DNA from: Gracilariopsis chorda
Lineage: Eukaryota; Rhodophyta; Florideophyceae; Gracilariales; Gracilariaceae
Length of the DNA: 56,160 nt
Assembly (NCBI GenBank): GCA_003194525.1
Contig: NBIV01000366.1
Coordinates: 1 to 56,160, forward strand
Direction: 5' to 3'
The notes beneath the pieces are model-generated. The model searched no databases. It saw only the letters and a list, made by a program, of their open reading frames with translations, and was not told where the DNA came from. Below, in pieces: positions 1 through 7,871 of this stretch. How positions within the stretch are numbered: the first letter of the stretch is position 1; each line of letters begins with the position of its first letter. A program made the position numbers and the translations under genes.

Positions 1-219
1 GGTGCCAACCTCCTCTTGACTATCCGTGTCACACGTGGTCCACTCACGCCTTGGGCGGCACAACGGCGCATGCACAGGTGTGCACCCTGCGCATAGCGCG
101 GATCCGCTGAGGGCTGAGACACCCGCTAATAGCAGTAGTAATCATAAACACGCGAAAGCGGCAAAAACACCAAGTCCACAGGGCATCGCTGAGTCTTCCT
201 CCTTGAGGATTGCACTTCA
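1..219 (-). repeat. 3' LTR of element A (left copy, first ~12 bases outside window)
   Basis: Positions 1-219 repeat 10749-10966 almost exactly. On the minus strand this LTR begins TGAAGTGCAATCC, directly after the purine tract at 220-231. Because the plus-strand gene starts 35 bases beyond this LTR, the LTR must contain or lie just downstream of that gene's promoter, if the gene is transcribed. Confidence 0.93.
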
Positions 220-231
220 TATCCCCCTCCT
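220..231 (-). promoter_or_regulatory. Polypurine tract of element A
   Basis: Read on the minus strand this is AGGAGGGGGATA, ending directly at the LTR TG. It is the expected plus-strand primer site for reverse transcription and fixes the element's orientation as minus. The same purine tract is found next to the LTR at 48943-48955. Confidence 0.85.
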
Positions 232-254
232 GAGGTGCGAATACGACATCCACG

Positions 255-2068
255 ATGGCGACGGAAGCACCGGGCAAGGTCCTTAAATGTAAGTCCGGTT
301 CGCCGGTTCTCCATCCCACTCTGGGTAACGAGCACCTAGCTGCGAACAGCGAATCTGCGACCAACTCTTCCGAGGTTCTTCCAACAACACATACGCTTTC
401 GCGGCCTTCTTCTCCGATTACTCGGCTTCCTTCATCTACGATGAACAACAACAATGGCGACAACAACAGCAACGCCGGCAGCAACACACCGTTACAGTAC
501 TTCTCCGGATTTCATTCCGTGCCTCTACCGCAGAGTGGTCTCTCAACTCCGTCGCAACAAACAGGCGCAAATGCGAGTGCGGCTCCCACGGGAGGGTATG
601 TAATGGCAGCGTGGCCGTCGTACGACATGCTGGTCGGGCTGCAGCCTTCGCAACATGCGATGACTCTCCGGCTGGCGCCGTGGTTCCACCCGACTGCGGT
701 GTTCAATGATGCGCTTCTGGCGATGTACACCGATGGAAACGGGATGCTCCCGGGTGACGTTCCAGCAATTGTGACAACTTCGTGGGATTGGCGCAATCGC
801 GTAGCGATACCCGTGCACACGGTAATCCGACGGGGTCGGGAATCAGCAGCTTCCGCGCACGTGGCGTTGGTCTTACTCGCTCATCAACGGCTTCGCCGGG
901 CTCCCTTTGAGTATCCCATCCCAGATGGTATGGGCTCCGACATCGGATTGTATCGCACCCAAGGTGAAATGGGGTACCTCGACCGCCTCGCGGGTTTGGA
1001 ACCACTCTCGTGGAGAAGCATTCCCGCGGCGCGCCAAGACGCGGTGTGCTGGACACGACCGATCATTCGGGCTGAATTCCGCTATATGCGTCGCTTAGCG
1101 AGGGCCAACGTCTTGTCGATTATACGATTTGAGCGGCGAGCACGGTCCCGATTCGGGTATTTGATTCCGTATCAGAACGTAGAAGTCGAACGCATCCGCG
1201 TGGTCAACCGACGGGGTCGGTACGTTCCGATTCCACCGTGGTGGTCGCATCTCGAAGCGTGCCGAGGTTGCTACATCGAGTTGCCTCCCGTGATCACGTA
1301 TTACGGCTCATACCTCATCGAGGATCCTCAGTCCGGGCTCGGGTCCGTGGTGGTCACCGAATGGGCGGCACAGCGGCTTTCATCCTCTGGGAGGTTTATG
1401 ACCAGTACAGACTGTGGTCCATCCCGTTGCGGGTCCGTGCCGCCATCCGAGCTCTGGACTTACGAATCCCACTAGGTAGTGAGGCAAACGCTGACGAAGT
1501 AGTGGGGCTCCTCGATTACATCGACCAGGTTGACTGGGCTTCAGTTCCTCTAGAGCAGAGTGGGCGTACTGCCGGTAGCCGGATACAGGACCTGTCGCTA
1601 GGGCGTCGAACTCCGCTCGCGGGTGACTTCATCTACTTCAACCCTTTGGAGGGGCATGAGATCTCCGCGGAGGAAGCGAACGAGCTCCGGTTTGCACCGA
1701 GATATATCCCCGAGGGGCATCCGACCGCGTTTGTTGACGCCGATGAGTACTACAACGTCTACGACGGTGAGGATCCGATGTTCGACAACGAGCCCGACGA
1801 AGGTGCCGGTCACGCCGGGGCAGAGGGAGAACCATATGGTATGGATGCTACCGGAGTCGCCCCTGCGAGTCAGCCGTCCAATCCGTCGGTCATTCTTCCC
1901 ACTGGTGGGTCCTCTACGCCAGGTGAGGCGAACGTGGCCCCTGCGGGTCAGGCTGCCGTGATCTCTCAGTTCCTCCGCCAAGTGGGGCTGGGAGGTAACG
2001 AGGCCAGTGGCGATGTCACCGCGATGCGGGATGCTCTGATAGCCCGACTCCAGGGAAATAACCACTAA
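255..2068 (+). pseudogene. Antisense retrotransposon gene aORF-A, unknown function, one frameshift
   Basis: A plus-strand gene opposite in direction to gag-pol. It opens at ATG 255; a second in-frame ATG at 441 matches the start of the copy at 49106 and may be the true start. Frame 1 runs to 1475, then homology with the 49-kb copy continues in another frame to 2068. The switch lies near 1372, where about 4 nt are missing relative to the other copy. Conserved blocks include LRLAPWFHP, TTSWDWR, RPIIRAEFRY, FGYLIPYQNVE, CYIELPP, DPQSGL, VVTEWAA, YDQYRLW, IPLG, LAGDFIYF and SGDVT. Poly-Asn and acidic or Ser/Pro-rich stretches flank the core. No signal peptide, membrane segment or known domain is visible. 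Conservation of protein blocks with many silent differences argues for past selection. Function unknown. Confidence 0.82.
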
Positions 2069-2176
2069 GGTGGGGGCAGTTCCAACCCGTAAGGGGGCAT
2101 GTTCCCTCACCATGGGGGTGCAACCTTGTGACGTAGTGTAGCCCTTCGACTAGTCGGTGTTCCATCGATCGTATCG

Positions 2177-2182
2177 AATAAA
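2177..2182 (+). terminator. Polyadenylation signal AATAAA of aORF-A
   Basis: AATAAA lies 109 nt after the aORF-A stop and before the pol stop on the other strand (2283). The copies at 47464 and 50871 also have AATAAA shortly after their aORF stops. The position is conserved, so this is likely the 3' processing signal of the antisense transcript. Confidence 0.6.
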
Positions 2183-2282
2183 ATCCGAGTTGACTTGTGT
2201 TCCTTCTTCTTTCCTTTCCTTTCTTCCTTTCCACACCACAACTCGATCCTTCATTTCCTTCCTTTCCACCGCAGTGGCTAGC

Positions 2283-2504
2283 TTATCCCACTTGAGCGTG
2301 TATCACCGATGCCGGGATTCCTGTTCGCGTTCTGCGATGATATGAAACCACTTTCGAACGTGGGAGGTGCTCTATCGGCTCATCCGAATCATATTCGGGC
2401 CCGAAACTGTACCAGTGTACGCGGTACTGGATGTAGCCATTTGGATGGTAAGAATGTTCCACAATGTGGTCAACAACAAACTCCTGTTTGTAGACTTCCC
2501 GGCC
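2283..2504 (-). CDS. C-terminal chromodomain of element A pol
   Basis: Continuing the pol frame past the TGA at 2505-2507 gives about 73 residues ending at TAA 2283-2285. They contain EFVVDHIVEH, then YRVHWYSFGPEYDSDEPIEHLP, which is split here as YRVHWY and DSDEPIEHLP. This is the fold pattern of a chromodomain: an opening beta strand, aromatic positions, and the W/D-x-EP-x-x-x-L helix start. The W usually found before EP is D here. Element B has the same block with DTWEPIEHLP and the same final AQVG-stop. Chromodomains at the pol C-terminus define chromoviruses and steer integration to modified histones in characterised members. The domain lies behind nonsense codons in this copy. Confidence 0.78.
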   Translation of the reverse strand, partial: GREVYKQEFVVDHIVEHSYHPNGYIQYRVHWYSFGPEYDSDEPIEHLPRSKVVSYHRRTRTGIPASVIHAQVG

Positions 2505-3497
2505 TCACCGTGTTCGCATTATCGCGTCCTGCACGGCAGGCTCTACCACCACTGGTGGGTGTTGGACCGTCTTCCCCAGAACAGGCATGGCTTGGTACTG
2601 CCTGTCCATGCCCATAGAAAGGTAATTAACCGGTTTACGGGTAGGTTCATCCGCTTCGCGGGCCTGGAGGTCCTCGGCACGGCCGGTTGCGTCGACTACT
2701 TGATGGTGCGTATCGGGACCCTTGCTGTGGGTTAAAGTATCCCGCTTCGCGGTTTCTTCACTCCTGGAGGGGGCTTCTACTGACGATACCCTTTGAGGGG
2801 CTTCTAACGCATCTGAAAGATGAGCATCTGGGTCGCGAACCACAGGTTTGTGTGTAGATATCCGTCTTGACCGGGGTGCTTCAGACGACGAAGTCGGTTG
2901 CCCCACGGTGCGTCTTACAGTACGCGTCGACTCGCCTCGGGCGGTAATTGGTGCCTTTGCCGTCCGTACGGTGTCGGGGTCACGTGCCGTTTGCAACGGA
3001 TGGTCGAGGGTTGTCTGCGCCGTGTTGCGTTCCGCCTCCTCACGTGAGGGCGGTTGCAACGGTGCTGCCGGTGTGTTGTCTCGCTTCGGCGACGAAGTAT
3101 TTCGGTCTTTGACGTGCTTTCCTTCCGGAGTGACCGGTGCGACTTCGGCGACACTGTCGGGATCAACCGAGACACTCGGAGTGAGTTCGCAAATGCGCGA
3201 TGGTCCTAAACAAGAATCCAGCTTGCTGGTCGTTTTCATTCCGTCCTGTACGGTGTGCTTGCCCGGCCTGGCCGGTGTGTTCTGCCGTGCAGTAGGAGTT
3301 ACCACGTCCGGTGTAGTCGGCTCAGAGGATCCCGCGAGGGCCTGCTCTGCATTATCCAGCGTAGCTGTTGTTGACGAACCGTGACCCACGGAATGCGGAT
3401 CAACGCTCGACGGCACAGCCGGTTCAGTATCGCGAACGCGAATAGTTTCCTGCAACGATTTCACTTTGGCGAGAGACTTCCCACTGTGTGGTGCATT
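2505..3497 (-). CDS. Low-complexity pol tail between integrase and chromodomain
   Basis: In the same frame as pol, between TAA 3498-3500 and TGA 2505-2507, about 330 codons are open with no ATG start. They encode a Pro/Thr/Ser/Arg/Asp-rich sequence without hydrophobic segments, predicted disordered by composition. Added to the last part of the preceding pol ORF, the integrase core and chromodomain are about 400 or more residues apart. The related element B has an equally long, similarly composed tail, so this is not chance read-through. The underlying DNA is full of short perfect hairpins, for example CCACCA-c-TGGTGG at 2546-2558. Confidence 0.7.
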   Translation of the reverse strand, partial: NAPHSGKSLAKVKSLQETIRVRDTEPAVPSSVDPHSVGHGSSTTATLDNAEQALAGSSEPTTPDVVTPTARQNTPARPGKHTVQDGMKTTSKLDSCLGPSRICELTPSVSVDPDSVAEVAPVTPEGKHVKDRNTSSPKRDNTPAAPLQPPSREEAERNTAQTTLDHPLQTARDPDTVRTAKAPITARGESTRTVRRTVGQPTSSSEAPRSRRISTHKPVVRDPDAHLSDALEAPQRVSSVEAPSRSEETAKRDTLTHSKGPDTHHQVVDATGRAEDLQAREADEPTRKPVNYLSMGMDRQYQAMPVLGKTVQHPPVVVEPAVQDAIMRTR

Positions 3498-6400
3498 TTA
3501 ACGACTAGAATCCCGGTGGGGAGTGCGATCTGGCGCAGATGCGGTTGAAATTCCTCGAGAGGGTTCAGCAGGAGCTGTAGCGCGCAAATGCGAAGATGGC
3601 ACGTCAGTAGACGGAATTCTCGGTCCACTATTGTCCTTTTCGATGTGTCCGGAGGTCCGTGCACCACGGTTGTCATGACGCGACGAAGCGGTTTCAGTCT
3701 CTCGACGAGAGTTAGGGTTCTCCTCCCCCTCCTTAGATGGAGCGGCATGGGGAGTGGTAGAAGCGCCCAAACTGCGGGGATAGACACCGTGCGGTGGCGT
3801 TAGAGAAGAAAGGCCATTCGGGCCTGCGTCCAATAAGGACGGTATATCTGAGAGTCCCCTTGAAGGGTGTGGCAACACAGAAGGCCTGTTAACCACAGAT
3901 GTGGGTTGTTCCACTGGGGTGTGTTGGTTCTCATCTTTGTAAGCAACCTCTACGGAAGGTGGCGGTGCCATAACAACGCGATCGCGGGAAATCCGCTCAT
4001 GAGCGTCGTTCATTTCCACCACTAAGGTGTCTTTATCCACTGATATGACCTTGTAGGGACCGTCCGCGACGGGTGAGATCTTATGCCGTTTCTCCTTATC
4101 AGGGTTCCAGTTCTCCTTACGGACGAAGACGTAGTCACCCTCCGTAATTGGCGGTGCTGTAACTCGTACACGAGAGTCAAAATCACACTTGTACGCGGCC
4201 TGTGCTCGTGCTATGGAGCTCCGGGCGACCGGGATTAACTTCATAAGCCACGCTTTCCATCGTTGGCGATAATCCTTCACGGAAGGGAAGTTTGCCAGCG
4301 TAGGCTGGGGTTCCAACGCTACGGCGGGCGGATGACGCGAAAGTACCAATTCAAATGGAGTCAAACCCGTTTTACGGTGTACCTGTGTGTTATACTCAAA
4401 CGTGAAGGCGTCAGTGTACAGGTCCCATGTTTTGGGGTGATCAGCAACGTAAGAACGGAGAGAGGCCAACAGCGTTCGGTTAAACTGCTCGACCTGCTTA
4501 TTACACTGGGGGTGGTAGGTCGTTGTGAACAGATTCTTGATATCGAGAATCCGACACACGTCCTCAAAGAATCGCGATGCGAATTGCTTTCCGTTATCGG
4601 ATAGAATGTTAACCGGTGGTCCGTAGACAAATACCCAATGGGTGACGAAGGCTTGCGCCACCGCGAAAGCGGATATCTTCCGTAAAGGTACGGTGCGAAC
4701 CAACTTGGAGAAACGATCCGTGATAACGAGTAAAAACTTATGTCCACGCTTTGTGGTGAGCAGCGGTCCCAAGAGGTCAATTGCGACAAACTCGAGAGGG
4801 GCCCGTGCTGGGAATAACTTCAACTTCGTTGAGTGCTTCCGGAGTTTGACCCGGTTTTTGGCACACTCCGTGCATGACCGCACAGTCGCGTAGCAGTCCA
4901 CAGCCATGGCTGGCCAATAGTAACTCCGTCGCAACGTGAAGTAAAGTTTCCGTCCACCGGCGTGTCCACCAAGTTTTGCATAGTGCGACAAGTGCAACAC
5001 TCTAGATTGTAGAGTATGCGGTACCACTACCTGTGGGGTTGTTTGAACCGTCCTGACGAGGCATTCAACATCATTCACCTCGAAAGGGAGTTGCGCACTG
5101 CCATTAAGTCGGGCGCGAATCTGAGTACAGAAGGGATCACCTTGTTGTTCTCTGACCATCTCCTCCGGGGGTATTGGCACGAAATTACCCGGTGGGGGTT
5201 TCTGAGCATCGTCCGAGACGAGTACTGCGTCCAGTTCATCATCCGATTCTGGTTCTTCATCCTTGTTATCGGGTTCACGGTCCGGGTTCTCCGGTTCTCG
5301 ACCGTCGACGACGAAGCAAGGAATGTCCTCGTCCCCAGCGGGTAGAGTTTCACCATCCGTGGGTAAACGCGACAGCGCGTCCGCCTGAGCGTTCTTTGTG
5401 CCCTTCTTGTAGATCACCTCGAAGTCGAATTCCGCAAGGCGGAGCATCCAACGCATTAAGCGGCCTGACGGTTCAGAGACTGTCATGGGCCATCGTAATG
5501 ACGAGTGATCCGTGTAAACGGTGAAGTGCACACCCATAAGATAGGGGCGGAGAGTGGAGAGTGCCCACACAACTGCAAGACACTCTTTCTCCGAGACGGA
5601 GTAATTCCACTCGTGAACATTCAGTGAGCGTGACCAGTACCCAATAGGGGTTCGTTTTCCTTCGGGAGTTGTCTGGAAGAGAGCGCAACCTACTTGGTAG
5701 TCACTAGCATCCGTGTCTACGGTAAACGGTAGTCCGGGTTTCGGTAATGATAAGATCGGTGCTGATGTTACAGCCTCCTTGAGGGAGTTAAACGCTTTCG
5801 TCTTGACGGATGTAAAGGGTTCCAATTTCGGTGGTTGGCCTTTCCGCAAGAGCGCGTTCAAGGGTGCTGAGATATCCGCACAATTCGGGATAAACCGTCG
5901 ATAGACGTTGACTAATCCTAGAAAGGAGCGTAGTTCCATTTGAGTGGCGGGTTCCTTCGCTTGACAGAGCGACTTAACTCGAGCTTCCTCGATCATCACA
6001 CGCCCAGGGCGGATTATGTGGCCCAGATACTTCACTTTATCTGTAAAAAACTCACATTTCCTCAACTTGAGATTAACTCCAGCCTCACGTAGCGTGGTCA
6101 TGATATCTCTCACGTGTGTGAGGTGTTCATCCAGATTATCTGAGAATACTATGATATCGTCCAGGTAGACGAGGCATGTACGCCATTTGAAGCGAGCCAG
6201 TAGTATGTCGATAGCACGCTGGAAAGTCGCGGGAGCATTGGTCAAACCAAAAGGCATCCGTTTGAAACGGTAGAGTCCGGAATGACAGACAAAAGCCGTC
6301 TTGTCGCGGTCCTGTTCCCTGACGGGCACCTGCCAGTATCCCCAATTGGCGTCTAGGGCCGTGAAAACGGTAGCATTTCCGAGTGAATCGATGCACTCAT

Positions 6401-6836
6401 CCATTCGTGGGATCGGGTACACATCCTTGATGGTTACGGCGTTCAGTCGACGGTAGTCAATGCAAAAGCGCCAGGATCCATCCGGTTTCGGAGCCAGTAC
6501 CACTGGGGATGCCCACGGCGACTGAGCCGGTTCTATTACTCCAGCTCGGAGCATCTTTTCCACTTGGAATTCTTCCTCTTCTCGAGCTTTAGGGCCTGCC
6601 CTATAGGGGTGCTGAGTGATCGGCCTGGTATCAGGTAGGAAGTCAATCCGGTGCTCCGTTGTAGTAATCTCCCCTATGGAGCCATCCCACATCGTGGTGA
6701 AATTCCGTAGCATCTCACGGAGACGTTCACGGTGCGATTCCGGCACATGACCGAGGTCAAGTTCCTCGAGTTCTTTCACGGGATCCATCCGGTCGTAACT
6801 CTTTGGAACCGACTTAGCATCCGAGCATTTCGGCAT
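3498..6836 (-). CDS. pol: Element A pol: reverse transcriptase, RNase H, integrase
   Basis: 1112 codons. Order: RT about residues 60-290 with the catalytic YLDD box (LVYLDDIIVFS); RNase H about 320-450 (DTDASDYQVG, then YTDHSSL); integrase about 570-850 with an HHCC zinc module (HLSHYAKLGGH ... SCTECAKN), catalytic D in FVAIDLLGP, D in LSDNGKQF and E in KQVEQFNR; a GPY/F-like module (VADGPYKVISV) about 940. These activities copy the RNA and insert the cDNA. The frame is the same as protease upstream (separated by TAG 6852-6854) and the tail downstream (separated by TAA 3498-3500). Catalytic residues all look intact. The first ATG lies at the listed start, but protein is probably made as a PR-pol fusion, since element B is open across that point. 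Confidence 0.95.
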   Translation of the reverse strand: MPKCSDAKSVPKSYDRMDPVKELEELDLGHVPESHRERLREMLRNFTTMWDGSIGEITTTEHRIDFLPDTRPITQHPYRAGPKAREEEEFQVEKMLRAGVIEPAQSPWASPVVLAPKPDGSWRFCIDYRRLNAVTIKDVYPIPRMDECIDSLGNATVFTALDANWGYWQVPVREQDRDKTAFVCHSGLYRFKRMPFGLTNAPATFQRAIDILLARFKWRTCLVYLDDIIVFSDNLDEHLTHVRDIMTTLREAGVNLKLRKCEFFTDKVKYLGHIIRPGRVMIEEARVKSLCQAKEPATQMELRSFLGLVNVYRRFIPNCADISAPLNALLRKGQPPKLEPFTSVKTKAFNSLKEAVTSAPILSLPKPGLPFTVDTDASDYQVGCALFQTTPEGKRTPIGYWSRSLNVHEWNYSVSEKECLAVVWALSTLRPYLMGVHFTVYTDHSSLRWPMTVSEPSGRLMRWMLRLAEFDFEVIYKKGTKNAQADALSRLPTDGETLPAGDEDIPCFVVDGREPENPDREPDNKDEEPESDDELDAVLVSDDAQKPPPGNFVPIPPEEMVREQQGDPFCTQIRARLNGSAQLPFEVNDVECLVRTVQTTPQVVVPHTLQSRVLHLSHYAKLGGHAGGRKLYFTLRRSYYWPAMAVDCYATVRSCTECAKNRVKLRKHSTKLKLFPARAPLEFVAIDLLGPLLTTKRGHKFLLVITDRFSKLVRTVPLRKISAFAVAQAFVTHWVFVYGPPVNILSDNGKQFASRFFEDVCRILDIKNLFTTTYHPQCNKQVEQFNRTLLASLRSYVADHPKTWDLYTDAFTFEYNTQVHRKTGLTPFELVLSRHPPAVALEPQPTLANFPSVKDYRQRWKAWLMKLIPVARSSIARAQAAYKCDFDSRVRVTAPPITEGDYVFVRKENWNPDKEKRHKISPVADGPYKVISVDKDTLVVEMNDAHERISRDRVVMAPPPSVEVAYKDENQHTPVEQPTSVVNRPSVLPHPSRGLSDIPSLLDAGPNGLSSLTPPHGVYPRSLGASTTPHAAPSKEGEENPNSRRETETASSRHDNRGARTSGHIEKDNSGPRIPSTDVPSSHLRATAPAEPSRGISTASAPDRTPHRDSSR

Positions 6837-6851
6837 TTGGACGGCAGTGTC

Positions 6852-7871
6852 CTACCCCTCCTTAGAGTGAACGAGACCGAGGACATCGGCGGCGGTCATT
6901 CTCGTGGGAACCATCGCGGTGGGGTGGGGCATTACCGAACCAATGACTTGGTTTTTCACCAGTGACTGGGGCATAGAGCCTAGATTGGCGACCAGCACGT
7001 TAAATGGTTTATCGGGCTCAATTTGAGCTACTCTATTCGCCACGGCGAGTTGATACCTATCATATAAGGATGAAAGGGGTTGAATTACTCGTAAACCGTG
7101 TTGACGGGAAGTGACTCGTACCCAAACTTGGGATTCCGGTGGAAGTTGGACAGACGCAGCAACGCGGAGCTTTGTAGAGTCCCGGGAAGCGGGTGGGGGT
7201 TCCTGCGCAGCAGGTAATGGAACGTGCTTCTTCGAGGCAAGTCGTAGAGGACGACGTACGATCGAAACGGAGGAGCCGTCTTCCATTTCCACACGTCTTA
7301 GACGGGGCCTGATGGCATCGAAGAATCTGTCACAGAATTCGCATCCCAAGATCAAAGGGGGGGCAAGTTTCCGACAAACAATAAAGTTGAGTTTCACAAG
7401 AAAGGAGCCAAGGCGCACGACCAGGTCGATTGTCCCAACCGTTGATAACAGGTTATCATTTGCATCCGCGACATCCGGTATCACGCCATAGCGGATCTGA
7501 GACTGCAACGACGGTGGCAGGAGCGACTCAACGATGAAGTTCGGGCCTGCACCTGTGTCCAAAACAATGAGAACTCGCACCATAAACTGGGTGGAAAGGC
7601 CAAAGTCAGCATATACCTTGTAGTTTCCCTTGGCCATTACCAAAACTCTGTCCGGGAACCGGTTTTTTCGAACACGTTTCCACGGTCGATGCAGAACACT
7701 AAAGTGTTCAGAGTTCACGTCTGAGACGGCCTGTTTCCTAGTAAGGATTTTGACCGGGGAGCGAGGCAGTGACGCCTCGGGCGCCTTCGACCTCAACTCT
7801 GAGGGCGCCTCTCCCGTAGGGGAGACTCCCGAAATCAGTTTTCCTGAGCCCGTTCCGCCTGAGGCGGGGTC
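6852..7871 (-). CDS. PR: Element A aspartic protease region
   Basis: The frame is open from 7871 (after a TGA at 7872-7874) to TAG 6852-6854, with no ATG at its beginning, so it is expected as a gag-PR frameshift product. The retropepsin active-site DTGA lies in VLIVLDTGAGPNFI; the second conserved block is LILGCEFCDRF. The protease matures Gag and Pol. It overlaps the end of gag (7835) by 37 nt in the -1 frame. The final residues (DVLGLVHSKEG-stop) align with an uninterrupted region of element B, so the TAG is most simply a nonsense mutation, though stop read-through cannot be excluded. Confidence 0.85.
   Translation of the reverse strand, partial: DPASGGTGSGKLISGVSPTGEAPSELRSKAPEASLPRSPVKILTRKQAVSDVNSEHFSVLHRPWKRVRKNRFPDRVLVMAKGNYKVYADFGLSTQFMVRVLIVLDTGAGPNFIVESLLPPSLQSQIRYGVIPDVADANDNLLSTVGTIDLVVRLGSFLVKLNFIVCRKLAPPLILGCEFCDRFFDAIRPRLRRVEMEDGSSVSIVRRPLRLASKKHVPLPAAQEPPPASRDSTKLRVAASVQLPPESQVWVRVTSRQHGLRVIQPLSSLYDRYQLAVANRVAQIEPDKPFNVLVANLGSMPQSLVKNQVIGSVMPHPTAMVPTRMTAADVLGLVHSKEG

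Noticed and set aside
2848..3384. Plus-strand 178-codon ORF
   Set aside because: Shadow of the low-complexity pol tail; no counterpart in element B.
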